Assembly: GCA_013400155.1 (NCBI GenBank)
Contig: VXBM01000233.1
Location: 917,842-981,841, forward strand
Length of the DNA: 64,000 nt
Origin: Helopsaltes ochotensis
Taxonomy: Eukaryota; Chordata; Aves; Passeriformes; Locustellidae
Reading direction: 5' to 3'
Shown: positions 27,601-41,825 of the stretch, piece by piece
Layout: each line of letters starts with the position of its first letter
Position numbering within the stretch: the first letter of the stretch is position 1
The notes under the pieces: generated by a model
Databases searched by the model: none
The model's input: the letters and a program-made list of their open reading frames with translations, nothing else
Told to the model about the DNA's origin: nothing
Made by a program: the position numbers and the translations under genes

Positions 27601-28395
27601 CCCCACAGACTGGAAAACAGAAAGGAAATAAATGCTCTTAGTTAGAACTGGTGAATTTTTGGTTTCACAAACCTCGTGTCAGACATTGATTTATTTAATT
27701 TATCATTTGGCTCAAAGTTATGAATTTACAGCAGTTAAGATGTCTCATCTTTCTTGGACTGCCATTCAGATATTAGAGTGTAAGTGTGATAAAATTCATC
27801 CAGCATGTCCAAATCCTCATAGGGACCAACCTTAGGGGAGAATGTTGAAATTCACTCAGAATTCTTCCTGATGTCTCAGGTGTCCATTAGAGAGGCTATT
27901 TAAGGTTCTTTAGCAAAGCTAATACGTTGCAAAGCAGTGACATTTCAAGAGTTGTCCATGAAGCTAATAGCTTTTCTCAGTAAGTCATTTTCACATTTAC
28001 ATCAATTTAGCACAGTCTAGATTTGGATAAAGACAGGCATCGCTTTTCTCTTTCCAGTGTTGCCAGGGTGATGATAACCAAATTGTCCCAACAGTCCTTC
28101 CTCTCTTGTACTCCCCAAACCAGCAGCTGGCTATTCTGGGGAGGACTTAGGCTTGTGTGCATATTCAACAACAAATGCATAGCAGAAAAAATCCACGGTT
28201 ACCTTGCCACAGTTGATATAAGCAACCAAATATTTTAAAATATCAGACAATTAATAAATACAAGGAGGACAAAGGGAAAAAGATTATGACTTTAGAGGAT
28301 GTTGCCAGATATTTCATCATGGTAGTAAGAAGCCAGGAGAACTGATGTACAGTTGCTTCTGTACTAGCTATCTGCATTTTCCCATTAATTCAAGT
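24611..28395. other. Intergenic DNA, simple repeats only
   Basis: No gene recognised. A 113-codon frame (25119-25460) and overlapping frames at 25464-25882 fall in a patch of higher G+C but show no family. A T-rich tract lies at about 26331-26352 and a degenerate (GT)n at 26775-26810. Confidence 0.55.
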
Positions 28396-28712
28396 GCTTT
28401 TTCCTTTCATTTTCCAATTCTTTTTTGATTATTCTTTCTCTTTCCTATTCATCCTTCCTTTTTTGTTTGTTTGTTTGTTCTGTCTCTTTGTTTCTTATTA
28501 ACGAGCTTCAGCATTTTTAATTAAAGTTGACTGCTTGACTGATGCCAGTTCAACCCTCTGTAGTAGAGGCCTCTCTTCATTAACTCTCTTCATTAACTAC
28601 ACAGAGGGATAACAAAAAAAAACAAAATCAAAAACAACAACAACAACAAAAATTTTAAAAAGGAAGAAGAAGAAAAAGACAAAAATAATAACTGAAAAAT
28701 CAAGAACAAGCC
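28396..28712. repeat. Mirrored pyrimidine-rich / A-rich block with hairpin core
   Basis: About 100 bases that are almost all T and C (28396-28498, including a TTTG tetramer run near 28462-28479) are followed by a ~110-base spacer and then ~100 A-rich bases (28609-28712, including an AAC trimer run). The two outer parts are roughly complementary in order: AAAAAGGAAGAAG on the right faces CATCCTTCCTTTTTT on the left. In the centre, CCCTCTGT (28554-28561) is the inverted copy of ACAGAGGG (28601-28608). Between them are a 10-bp palindrome AGAGGCCTCT (28565-28574) and two tandem copies of CTCTTCATTAA. It could be a decayed hairpin element or coincident low-complexity tracts. Confidence 0.5.
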
Positions 28713-31700
28713 TCAGGGAGCAGCAACCAGTCTGAAGAGCAGAATATACTTTGTACTAAATGGCATTTTTCTATGTCCCTCTACCTCCTAAATCCTCAGT
28801 TTCCAATAGGATTCTAGATGGACATTTATCTTAACCAGCTCCTGGAGGGCTGTTGCAATGTTAAAGGCATAGGAAAGAGTCCATGCACAACCATGAAGAA
28901 ACAAGAATTCCTGTCCTTTCTTGACATTCTCCAGAGATCCCCTCCTGTTTCCCGTGAAGCCCCCCATAAATTCACTGTCCCTGTTACTTTGGAAGTGAGG
29001 AATTTTGGACTCCTGTTGTCATATTGCTACAGAATGATTTAGAAACCCATAAAACAAGAACAGATTCTGTTGACTGGCCCCAGATTTTACCATGTGCTGT
29101 AGACAGTGAGATTTATGTCGAGTTCTCCCTCTCTGCTGTAAAAATATGTCTGCCTCCCTCCCTCTCACCTGTGTGGAATGTATTCCTACTCTGTAGTGTC
29201 AGTCCTATAAAAGGGAAGCTGCAGTCTGAGGCTGGAGCAACAATGCATAGCCACAATTACAGAGAGCAGTAACAATTATCCCATTCACAGAGACTTACTC
29301 ACCTACAATTCAGGACAGGAGGAAAAAATGTAGAATAAAAGAAGGAAAGACAACAGGATCCAGTAAGGAGGCACAAATTTGCTTACGTGATTTGGACTGA
29401 CCTAGCTGCTGTGCATGTGTGGTGTGAAGCTCAGAACTGCTATGACTGTCAGAAAATTTTTTTCTTGTTTTGTTTTGGGGTTTTTTTTGGGAGGGAGTCT
29501 CCTTGCATGAGGTACTCACCCCAGCAAAGCAGGACCAAGGGAACAGCTCCTCTCAGCTTCATGCACTGCTGAGAACAGTGGGGGCTGTAGGTGTGCAGCA
29601 GTGAAGAGGGATGGACCCAGGGTGCACAATGTGTTATGGCATAAGGTGCAGTAACAGCATAATAGTAAAATCTATTTACTAGCTCTGGAAGGAATCAATC
29701 AGGGTGGAAAATTGTGTTGTTTCTGACTCCTGGGTGCCTGAAGGTGCACCCGGCTCCACGGAGGTGGTGCTGAATCAGTTTTACATTTAAAGGAAGGACA
29801 CAAAAACGCTTCTGCCTCTGAGGAGAACCTCCTGTTTCAAGATCCATGGAAACTGGGGGATAGATCTGAACTGACTATGACAGTCAGTCTTAAAGTCTCT
29901 TCTCAGCCTGACACTACAAAACATAAATCAAACCACTGTAGAGTATCATTGAACAAACGCAGTTAGAGTTCTATTACATAAAAGCAGGGAAATATTATGA
30001 CTAGAAGGACATTTTAATGCATTATACTCGTTACATGGTAGTTTGATGTCAAATATATTAAATATTAAGCAAAATATAATAATCCCTCTAGTAATGTAAA
30101 AATGTTCACATTTTTAATCTAGAGATCTTACTGATGAGGCATGATTGTTCAACATCCTAGAAGGCAGCTTTCTAAATTATGCTATTCCCTGTGGCAAGTG
30201 CAGGACAGATCACAGACTTAATGGAAGCAGCATTTTCATTTTCCCTGTTGCACAGTGGGATTTACATTTCAGCCCTCCAGCAAGCAGAGTTACTCATGAT
30301 ACCTTCTAAATTAGTACCACCTCATAAGTTGCACTCAGGGTACCTCCTAAATTAACAAGTAATACATTTAGGAATCCCTGAAAGGCTCATTATCTCCTGT
30401 CTAATATATTATTATCACTGTATATAATTTCTGACACAGTGTGCCCACCCCTTCTTCTAGTGAAAGATTCCCACAGGTTAAATAGGGCATTGTAGAGGTC
30501 CATTTCTGGCTTCCCATTACACTTCTGCATCTACAGAGGAATTAAGCATAACTGCAAAAGAATAATTCCTCTGGCCTTTCCATTTATGTACTTTTCTACT
30601 TGTGGAATAACAGCAGAAGTGCCCGTCCATTATGTGATCATTTCTATTTGATGGTACAAAAAAAAAAAAATGCTGTACTCATAACCCCATCTTCAGATGA
30701 AAGAGAGCTGTCATGCCAAGGTTAGGATATCTGCTTCCATATCCCAAAGCCCTCCTGGCTGTTTTAGGTACCTACATCGCTGAAGTCGCCTTTGAGCTGC
30801 TCATGCACCTCTGTGTTACTGCTCATGATAGCGGCAGGAAACAACACGGGGAGAAGAAATGCTGATATTACAGTTCCCGTTGGGAAGTAGCTGCTCATTA
30901 ATATGCTCTTAGGCTGTCACACTTTGAGATGCTGGTCAAAGGTGTTTGCAGAGTTGGAAATCGAGAAATGTTCACCTCTTCAGCCTTGTCTGCGCTAAGA
31001 ATTTAACGCATTGCTGACAGAACACGACAGCAGCTGGAGCAGCACTCACACAGGTTTAGCCAGAGCATGGAGATATTGCTAATAGCTTAATACACCATGC
31101 CCAAACCTTGTCTGAGTTCCCCCTCTGCCTGCTTTTACCCCAGAACATGCCTATGGCACTGGGATTCAGTTGCTTCAAAAGGCATTGTTCACTTAACATC
31201 AGTGTCAGGTGTCTTCATCCCACACAGAGGGCTGCTGACAGTGGAAAGCTGTTCCTAGGCAAATTGGACTCCTACGGGCATTTGTTGTGACAAAGGCACC
31301 TGACACTGGGCCAGGTTATCCATGGCTTGCGGGGGTTACAACCATTCCTCACTTCCCAGAGGTAGATGCCACAGCCATCCCTCACTGAGAATGCTGAAAT
31401 TTCTGACTTCAGATGGAATAAACACAGTTTTATTCATTTGGGGTTTATTGTGCTAGCTATAAATTACACCTGTGAGCTTTTAACAATGTTTTTAACTGAA
31501 GTTAATAAGCATTGGCACAAAGATGTCCATCACCTTCCTGGAAAAGGGCAGCAAAAGAGTTTACACAATAGGAGGATAGAGTTTCTTTCAGGCTCACAAG
31601 AAGTCATATATCGTATTTCTTTATGGAGATACCTTGCAGCTGCTAAGTGAGGTAACAAGGAAACAAATCCATCTACAGACTCCCTGTTACTTCTTTTGTG

Positions 31701-34700
31701 AATAGCCACCATTTGCATTATAAACAATTTAACAAAGACATATTGAGCTAATTTTAACCCTACAACTTTGATGAGTTTAGTCCATTGACTTTGTGGAGGC
31801 AAATACAGAGCTGAGTCTTGTTTTTGATTAAGCTCATGAGTACAAAAAACTCTCTCAAAAATTGCCACTGCTGGACCTCAGCCAGCAGAGGCCCATAACC
31901 AAATAATGGGAACTTGTTATTACTCTTTGATTATAACTGTCTGTTGGCTAATTATGCACAAAATGAGTGTCTTTTATTTTTAATAGATAATCTTGCATCT
32001 ATTTTTAAAGAACAAAGACTCTGCTCTCCATTTTTGAAGGTCCTGCTAACTAGTTTAAATATGGTACATTGGATTCCAGTATGAATAAATTTGATTTGCA
32101 ACAAGAAACAGATCAACAGATTTTTCTTATCTCAATGCAAATGTTCCCCATCCCTGTGAATTAGGAGTGTCAGTAAACTCTGAGTTGACTCTCACAAACT
32201 CCTAGAATTCAATTTCCTGAGCAGGAGACAGTATAGATTAGTTTGATTTCTAATAAATTTCAACTCTCCCAAGGTAGCTACTGCCAGCAGTGTCTCCTTT
32301 TTCAGAGCTGTAGCTCTTAAAATATAGGAGTTGGATACTGAAGTTAATAATTAATATGAAGCCTCCAGATCTTACAGCTATTCCAATCTAAACTAATCAT
32401 ATAAACTTTCAAGAAGCCAAAAAAGAGTCCAAGTCAGAAGAAATGCATCCTTGAGTCAACCTGTTTGTGCTAAAGCAGAGATTCAGGTACTTTAGTAATG
32501 GAGCATGTGTTCATTCATTACCAGTAGAAACTGGGATTCATATTTTGAACCCATGCAGGAGCTGACTTCAGTCCTTGGAATTTATCTCTCATCGTAGCAA
32601 GCACTCCATCACAAGCTTTTCTCTTTCTGAAATTCAAATTTGAACCCTTAATTGTGAAGATCATGTCTACAATACGAAGCATCTCTGAGCTACCATAGAA
32701 CATTTGTTGCCCTAGAATCCCACGCTGGCTAATTCCAGTTTTTCCTCCGTGCATCATTAATGAGTCTAGGAACAGTTGCAGAGGACATGGAGGACAGCTT
32801 GAAAGTCTTCAAATCAATAGAAAATCAAAGTTGAGCACCCCCAACAGATAAATTGCCCAGATTCGGTAGCATACGTGCAAAAGAGTAGGAGCCTGAGGAG
32901 TGGTCTAATGAGGAAAATTAGTAGATGCTGCAATATGCCAAGAACAGCAACAAACACTTTTGAAGCCGCATATCCTAGTATGGGGGATTTTTTTAATGGG
33001 GCCTATTAAATCAGCACCTCCTCGGCTAATGATCTTAGACTATCCCTCCTGCAAAACATCCTTAAGAAACAGATTAAACATCCAGAAGGAGGTGATATGT
33101 AAGGGAATCGTTTCATCAAAACTCCATTCCTGATCTGTCCTGGATATGTTTTTGGGAAAGTCTTTTAAAGAAGTAAGAGTGTTGAATAAAGACTAAAGTT
33201 ATTAGATGCACATGAATATGTGGATTAAAGAATGAAGTCCACCACAATTGTGCATGGAGTGGCTACACCTGTATGTTATGAATTCTGTCAGGTTCAATAT
33301 TTGGAAATGAGTTTTGAGAGCTATGATGGAAGGCATTATAAAAATTCATAATATTGATTTGGCTTTTCTGTAATAATTGCTTCAGATAATATAACATATG
33401 AAGGCATTCAGAGATGTAATGAACACTGTGAAAAGGACTGTGTATAAAAACATGGATTGAAACTGACACCAGATTTGCATGAGTAACAGAAAGCCCTTTT
33501 ACAAGGTGACAGAAATACATCATAGGAAAGGGATTGGACAGCAGCTGTTTGGTGGCTTACACATGCACAGTGCCTGTCTCACTGATGGACAGCTTTATAG
33601 TGGACTGATCTTTCAAAATTGTCTGAGCACAGGGTCCTGCTACACTGAGCGAGAGAAAACCTTTTATTTATTTATTTATTTAATGGAAAATGTCTCTAGC
33701 AAAAATAGTCCAGAAATGTTTTTTCAGAAAGCCTGTAGACACAGTTAGGTCCATAGGCTGGGCCAGAGGGAAGCCTGTATTTCATCTCGTCCTCCTCAGC
33801 TCAGTCCTACTGGGGGCTCTCAGATTTGCTGCCATCTCTGCAGCAGAGCAGGAGACAGCTAAAATCATTTGGCTTTCAGAGGGGAGTACGCAGCAGATGG
33901 CACTGTTGCTTTAGCAGTCCTGCATCCGTTTCTTTTTCCCTTCCTAGGAAGTCGCAGGTACAATTTTCCTTCCAAACTTCTCTCTTTCTGTGGGATTTTA
34001 CCCCATTTTTTGTGATGGGCTCCATCCACACTCAAGTGTGATGCTTCAGTGCCAGTGTCCCTCAGTGTGAGCATCACCTGGGCAGTCCTGCTTTCACCCC
34101 ACTCCTGGCTTGCCACCACACAAACTCCTAGCATTTGCTGTATGTAGGGAAAACCTTGCTTTTGCATAGTAATTTATTCCCATTGCTTCCCATGTATGCC
34201 CAATTTAATTAGTTTGTTACATTTTGGTAGTGTTTTTTCTCAGACATTAATAGCATCTTGGGGAGCTGAGCACGTTTCTGCCATGTCTTTTCATTTGGAG
34301 CACACATGGACTTTTATCTCTTTCCATAACTTTGTCTCAGTGATTTTTTTTCTGTTTGGTTTTTCATGCAAGATGCCTTGATGTTTATCTCCATTCATTT
34401 TAAAATTTTTATGTCAAGCAATTTTTAAAAGGCTAATACTTCTGTGTTTTTTTTACCTCTTTATAACCTGTCATTTAGATGTTAAATTAGTTTAGACTTT
34501 CCTAGATGTGTTTTAATTAGAGAGATACTTGTTTATTTACCACTAACTGCATATGCATGAGCTGGCTTTTTAATGCAGTCCTATCCTGAAAGCTGCTGAA
34601 ACTGTCCACTAAAATCAGCCAGCATCAAGGCTATTGGAATGTTATTGAAGATAAAGTCTTAAAAGAAAAAAAAAAAAGGAATTGCAACTCAACTACTTTA

Positions 34701-37700
34701 TGTCTGTCCTGGCAAATGCTTAATTCTGCCCTATTAAAAACCATGGGTTTGGTGCCAAAATGTGTAATCCTGAGGTGCGTGGTCACCTTCATGGAAACTG
34801 AAACTCACTTTTTGGTACCACTTAAAAAAAAATAGTTTGGTGTTTCAGATCAGGAAGGTGAGAGTCCCATAAGGAGAATGGGAGCTGCCTAGTGCAGGTA
34901 CTAGGAAGCCCTGGGCACAGAGGAGTATCTGAATCACAGCATTCCCACAACTCAGATCCTGTATCCTGAAGCAAAGTTGCCAGCAAGAACTGCTGTGCCC
35001 CTGAATCCAATAGGTAGAACTCTTGTCTGAGGCTAGTGACTCACATAGCTTCTGTGCTTGAGCTGGGCATAGAGCACTGTTTTACTCTGGAACATGAGAG
35101 GAATGTGGGAGGTGTGGGGACTGGCACATAGTTTATATTTGTCTGAGTAGTAGGAAACCTTCCCACCAAGCTGAGATTTCCCATACCATATTTTTATCTC
35201 TTGCTGTGGAAGTGTGGGAACAGTAAAATAATAAGTGACCTTCAGGGAAGATACAATGTCAAAGAAAGCCTGGCTTGAGATCCTGGATGTTGGCATTCTC
35301 TCAAGTGGTTGAGGCATTGCTCTTCTTTGTACCTCAGCTTCCCAGTACAGTATGTCAAAAAGAAGGTGACAAAATGCCACCAGGATTAAGTGACTGCTGA
35401 GTGCCAAGGTCACATCATAGTTTTGAAATTAGACACTAAATCCTGTTTTGATAACCAAAGTTATTACATCTATGTTGTGGAAGGTAGGACCTCTTCCCAC
35501 CTTCTATTGTTGAGGTAAACCATCAGCATGCTCTGCTGTCATTGTAAGACAATGCTGTCCATCATCTTGTTGAAGGGTTCCTTTGTGCCCTGAGTTTCTT
35601 GCAGGGTGACACAGTGAAATTCAGCATATCCCAGCCTAGATCTGGTGGGCACAAGGATTACTCAGTAATCCTTCCGAAAGTACTACATTCCTCATCAACT
35701 TTGCTTGTAGCTTTGAGCTAGAAGCATAAGTGAGCCCCTGCAATTCAAGACAGATTTTGTGTGTGTCTGAAGCCCACACGTCTTCCAGAATTCTAAATCT
35801 CAATGAGCCACAAGGCATGATAAAACTTGGGGATGCACGTGGGAGCAGTGGACTGGCTGAAATGGGAACATGCATGACTGTAGGTTCATGGCCTGGCTGC
35901 TAGGACCATGCAAAGGATAGGAACTACTAATTTGGCATGAAATTCTGAGAGTCTGTGCTGCCCTTTTGACACCCTGTAAATGCTTGGTCCTTTTGTTTTT
36001 TATAGGAGTTTGTTGATATTATGGGATTTACAGAGTGAAGACCTATAATTAGTTCCTCCCTTCGAAGTCCAGGAATTTCCTTCATAGCGCAGAAATATTC
36101 ATCCTCTTAGGAAAGAAGTGCTGCCCTTTCAGTTTGTGTCTGGCTGCATTTAGCATAAAAATTAATCTTACTATGAAAGCAATCTCAAGAAAAAACTGTG
36201 TGTGCTTTCTGAGAGAATGAACATGGAAGAAAAATCAGGCAAAACAAAGGAAAATAAATGCAAAATCTTTAGATTGAATTATGTAATCCTTACTCACATG
36301 AATATTAACTGGAACTATCCACATGAGTAGATGTTGAAAAAGCAAATCAGTGTCTCATAGGCTTGCTTTTGTTTGAAGACAGCTGGAAAACAATGTATTC
36401 TTTAATGACATATGCATGTTAATACAAATTGTGTACTCTCCACTAATCTAATTCTCATGAAATGAGCACATCCATCATGGAAATTAAACAATAACTTCTT
36501 ACTTGAACAAATTCTGCAATGAATATGTTACAAAAATAATTAACAGATAATGTCAATTGGCTAGAACTTTATCATAAGAGAATTGTCTCCATTTGTAAGA
36601 TTAAAAAAGCCCAAGACAAATCATGGACAGTTATAAAATAAAATCCCATGAACAGTTTTTCAAACTATGAGGCATACTCTTTTACAATATTTTATTATAT
36701 TGATATTGTTTCTATTAAATCACTTGACTGAGGATTGCTTTAGACAGCTGAGTGATAATGGTCCTCTGTAACATTTTGGAAAATCTGAGTCCTGACAAGC
36801 TTCAAGAATATATAGCCAATAGTCAGCACTATCAATAAAATAATAATTTCTTATTAATGTCCTATATATTTGAAGAAGAAGGCTATTTGATTTCTTTATA
36901 TAGTTAATTAGACATGGCAAGACATGCTTTGAATACATCACCACCCACTCATTTCTTCAGCAGTGTCCATAAGAAAGGAATGAAAGAGGTATTTTCAAGC
37001 ATCAAAAAAGCTCTTGCTAATATTTGGTTTTGAATACATGAAGAAGTAGGTTTGGTCCTTATTTAATCTCAAACTTTTTCCTTGGGCCAGAAAACACTGG
37101 TATTTTCATTCCTCTTAGTTATAATGGATTTTGCTATATTTTCTTCATATTGGCTGCCTCATCTCCTGCAAAGACATGGAATGTTCTGCAAAAATACAAA
37201 ATGCCTAATTGCCTCTGGGATTCTGCTCAGAGCTGGGAGCCAGCATTTAACTCCCACTTCTGCCAAGTTTTGTGTATGTTTCCTAGTAGTACCCAGCCTT
37301 TGTTTTAGACTTACAGATGCCATTCTAGGAAGCTAACAGATTTTACTAATAATTTAAGTGAGAAGTATTACCTCATGTAGAGGTGGAGCCAGAAATCCAT
37401 ATTGAAATTGTCAAGAGCCCTGATGTGATTAGAAAGTCTAACACCATGCAGAAGTCAGAGTACCGGCTATGAGAAACACAATTTAATTTCTCTGCCATTG
37501 CCAATGAAAATCAAACTCTAATTTTTCATATCTCAGAGAATCCTGCTACATGCTCAATTTAAGCTGATTGCCTGGAATAGCTAAGGAGAAGCAAAGCTGG
37601 AAAGCCTTAGCACTTGTTGGTAAAGACATTTCTTCTTGAACAGAGTTTCATACATCTGTGAGAGTCATTAGAAAAAAATTTCTTCACCTGACTTTTACAT

Positions 37701-37934
37701 GGCCATGCAGATCTTCTGCATGTACAGGTAGGATCTTTTGTAGTCACTCTTCACCTCTTCCTTTTTTTGTGTGTGTGATAGAATTGCTTCAATAGCAAGT
37801 GGATAGGGACCTGCCACCCCTGACTAGTTTATTAGCTCATTTATTAGCTAGGCCTTTATCAGGGTCACAACAGAGGTGAGAACTAAACCTCAGTTTCCAA
37901 TCTTCAAGGTGGAAGATTTCAGCCTGAAGTATAC
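28713..37934. other. Intergenic DNA, nothing recognised but simple repeats
   Basis: Nine kilobases without a supportable gene. Simple tracts are A13 at 30658-30670, a (TTTA)n run at about 33662-33682, and a short A-rich run near 34664-34678. The longest open frames (126 codons minus at 35033-35413, 112 codons minus at 31530-31868) resemble nothing known. The non-repetitive patch 30780-31080, with comparatively many CpGs and homeodomain-like ATTAAT cores, would be my first choice to test as a conserved non-coding element. Confidence 0.5.
33662..33682 (+). repeat. (TTTA)n microsatellite
   Basis: About five TTTA tetramers in tandem, uninterrupted. Confidence 0.9.
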
Positions 37935-38543
37935 CATAGAGTCATAAATATCCTGACTTGGAGGACTCCCACAGGGATCACTGAAGTCCACCTCTCTGCC
38001 TAAGAATCACACCATGCGCCCAAGTGCATTTTCTAAATCCTTCTTGAACACTGTTGGGCTTGGTGCTGTGATCACTTCCCCGGGGAGCCTGGTCCAGTAG
38101 ACAACCACCCTCTGGGTGAAGAACCTTTTCCTAATATCCAATCTAAACCTCCCCTGACTCGATTTTATGCCGTTCTTTCTGGTTCTGTCACTGGTCACCA
38201 CAGAGAAGAGATCAGTGCCTGCCCCTCCTCTTCCCCTCACAAGGACGTTGAAGACCACAATGAGGTTTCCCCTCAGCCTCCTCTTCTCCAGGCTGAACAG
38301 ACCAAGCCACCTCTTTGACTCCTCATACAGCTTCCCCTCAAGGCCTTCATTGTCCTCATTGCCCTCCTTTGGACACTCTCTAATAGTTACACATCCTTCT
38401 TATATTGTGGCTTCCAAAGCTGCTCCCAGCACTCGAGGTGAGGCCGCCCCAGTGCAGAGCAGAGCGGGACAGTCCCCTCCCTTGCCCTCCTGGCTGCCAG
38501 GGCACTGCTGACTGACCTTCAACTTGCCATCAGCAAGGATCCC
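37935..38543 (-). mobile_element. CR1 LINE fragment, 3' part (longest typical copy)
   Basis: Minus-strand reading gives a long, clearly recognisable CR1 3' section. It contains the GAGAAGAGGAGGCTGAGGGG block, the ACCAGAAAGAACGG block, GGATATTAGGAAAAGG followed by TTCTTCACCC, and GACTCTATGG at the 3' end near 37940. The 5' truncation falls just after the GGGATCCTTGCTGATGGCA block, where a TA/TG microsatellite begins. It holds frame disruptions and no intact coding region. It is better preserved than the piece at 41826. Confidence 0.95.

Positions 38544-38580
<37 letters not shown>
38544..38580 (+). repeat. Compound (TA)n(TG)n microsatellite
   Basis: About ten TA dinucleotides followed by eight GT dinucleotides, sitting exactly at the broken 5' end of the CR1 fragment. 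The alternating purine-pyrimidine run is able to adopt Z-DNA. Confidence 0.97.
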
Positions 38581-41500
38581 AAATTGAGAAGAATTACCTT
38601 TTTAGGGAGAAGTAGTGAGTACTCCAGGTAGTGTAGACAGTCAGCTCCAGCTAATGGCAACTGGTGCTTTCAGAGACCATCTACTGCAGCAAGCTCCTCA
38701 CGTGTGGGGAGTTGGTAGGCACAAGTCCCAGCAGCTTGCAGAGTTTTGATGTTTCTGAAGATCTGATGAACGTGAGCCCCTGATAATTACTACTTGGACT
38801 TAAATCCAAGATAAAGTTTAGAACCAAGCTGAAGCAATTATTACCTTCTCCAGATGTTATAAAGGTTCTGATTGATGATATAAATGCCATTAACAAGAAG
38901 AGGTTTGGTTTGAGTGGGTTTTTTTTTAGATAGCAGTGGCAGTTGTACACAATGAATTATTTGACTCATTATTTTTACTTTGACATTGTCATTAACTGTA
39001 GCTATAAAAAATGCATTTTACCTCTTTTAGACCTAATCTTGCTTTCATTTAAGTTAATGGCTAAATTGCTATTGACTGTGGTAGAAAGAGCTCTATGCCT
39101 CTATATATTAAACTGCTGTAATGTAATTGCTTCACTGTATGGATCAGTGTTTGTAATACAGGATTTGAGTTAATAATCCTTTTTATATTGCTATATATGT
39201 GAAAGGCAAACTTATAATAGAGAAATAATATGGTCAGTGTTGTCAATATGAAAAGATTAAATCATACAACTTGCATTTTCCATAATAAACGTGCAGATTC
39301 TAATTAGAACTAAAGTGAGCACTGCCTATGGATTTATCTCAACTCATAAGGATTATCTTGTGCTTTATAATATGAATGCAGGGTTTATAAATTGAAAAGA
39401 AATTATGAACTTCCAGGTTGATTGAAGTTGTCAGAGTAACTGGGGCAAGTTACAGCTTAAAGCCCATTGGCGAAGAGAATTTTAAAAATATATCCTCGCT
39501 TATCTTAACTCACATTCTGCCTCATTTGATAGGCTCAGGGCTTCACCTCTGTGAAAGAAAAGATGTGGTACATCATGTTTGAAGAACATAAGCAGATTTG
39601 ATAGAAGTCTGGAAGTAAGGACCTACTTTCATGAAAATGGAAATTTAAGACTGCATGGATTTGACTCCTGTCTCTCAAGCAATCATCTTGGAAAAAAAGA
39701 CATTCATTTCAGGTGAGTTCATTTTTAACACTTTGGATTCTGACTTTTCTTCAATCAATAAATACTTCTGATTTAGTAACAAGCATGCAATACCTTTGGT
39801 AAGATATGTTGCACAAGGCCTTTGCAAAGGGGCAAATCTGTATTATTGGTGTAGTCAGCCCAAGCAGGTATTTGTTATCACAAACCTGAAGCAGTTTATT
39901 ATTGAGGTCATAGAGCATTAATAGATCAAGTGTCTGGTTACAGGGACAATATTTCTCTGTTTAGTTTGCTACATAAGTAAATATGCTGTCTAGTAGATAA
40001 AGTGGAAAGAGATTATAATTTAGTCAACCTAAAAAACTTAAAACACACTAGAGATAGGTATGTAGAGACTTCCACAGGTAAAACTAACATTTCATGAGAA
40101 GGAACTAGTTCTGGTTTATGCTGCCACTCCCAAAACAGAAGACAGCCAGAACACTAAATAGAACACTAAACTACCCATTAATACTATTACCACAGGCAAA
40201 AGTTTACCTGCAAAAACACTCTAGCACATCTTTTCTAGGGAACTATTCAGGAACTGTTACTCCCAGCTGTCGCTGTGATTTTCAGCCTTCTGATGTGTTT
40301 TCATTTCTGTAACAGAGTTCTCACGCTTTCAAGTATCAACAGTAGTTTTTTTTCATTCTTTCATGGAGGAGAGAGTTGATGGACTGCTGGTCTGACCAGT
40401 GTGTTGGAGAGGTGGCAGCTTTACCCTCCAATCCATGGTCACCTTTGGAATTTTATAAAATGTCAAAGATGTAAATAAAAAGTCTTCTTCTTTCTGGCAT
40501 GACTCAGCATGTAGGTGCAGTTCTTTCCTGTCTCCTATCTCCACACCAGCCAGCCCTCTTCTGCAGCATAGTCACTCCTTACATGTTCAGTCAGTGCTGC
40601 ACATTCCCTTCTGCCCTGTGCTGAAGAAGTAACCACGAAGAAAAAGTTTGGCTGTACTTGTGAAATTAATGACCTCCTCCTCCTGCCCCTCATGGCCCAC
40701 AGTTGCCATGGGATTGTGCAAGGATGAGGTTGCTGGATCTGCATAATGCTCCCCATATACTTGAGCCTGAGGGTGCTGGTTTCTGTGAACATCCCTCTTA
40801 TACATCCCTAATGAAACACATCCCTAATGCTCTCTGGCTTGCATATGTCTTTGAGTAAGTAGTTACCTAGTCAAAAAATGTAAGGTAGGGCCACAGAGCC
40901 AGCCTTTGAAATTGCAAAACATAAACTTCTGAGAAGTGACCAACCCTCTTCCCTTTAAAATAAGAATAAAGAATTGAATCTCATCAGTTGAAGAACTCTC
41001 ACAGCAGAGATGTGTGTGCCTCCCTGTAGCTTTCTCCTGCCCTCACAAAGTTGCTGACTGACAATCAGCAAAGGTCCTAAGACATTAGACACTCTTCAGG
41101 CTTAGGGGTGGGATAGGGTGAATAGCTTTTGAGCAAATATTTGCTTCCACGAAGAGCTCTCTAACTGCTACTAATGTATAAAGAGACAATAAGTGTCCTC
41201 TGCCTTGCCCACCTCTTTCTGAAAGAAAGTCTGTCCATACCCACTTTTAGCTGGTGTTAGACTGTAAATCCTGTGAGGAGAGGAATATAAGTGCACTTCA
41301 TTTGCTTCTCCTGTCTCAAGAACAGTAGACCTAAGGCAGAGCTCTGCTTGGAAAACTGTTCTGTCTCTTGGCGTAGGCAAGTCTCATATCCCAGATCCAC
41401 ATGCTTATTCCACTGAGAGCCTACCGGCTCACTGTATTTCAAAGGTGGAATTAGGGCTCAAATTTTTCATGCCCCAAGCCAAACTGTCAGGATGAAAACC

Positions 41501-41825
41501 CAAGCTCAGACTCAACATTTAATCAACCTCCAGAAAGTGACAGGGCAGAAAACATAAATGTCTCCTGCCTCCCAGGGCTTGGGCTAACCCACACATTAAA
41601 CTTCCTTCCTGTGTGTGAATCATAATCTATTAATCTTTGGAGTTCTTGCAATGGCTAAACTAGCTATATGAATAGGAATCAGGAGTTTAGAACAGGATTA
41701 TAGAAACTATTTTCCAATTCTAATTAGTTCTGCTCAGTTTTAGAGGATTTTGTAAACTTTTGCTTTTCTTTCTTCCTGGTCAGTTAAATTCCCCATGTGA
41801 ATAAATAATTTCAGAGAAGAATAGT
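38581..41825. other. Intergenic DNA, nothing recognised
   Basis: AT-rich, with no gene, RNA or further LINE recognised. A G+C-richer patch at 40550-40790 carries two overlapping minus-strand frames (85 and 72 codons) of no known family. Confidence 0.55.
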
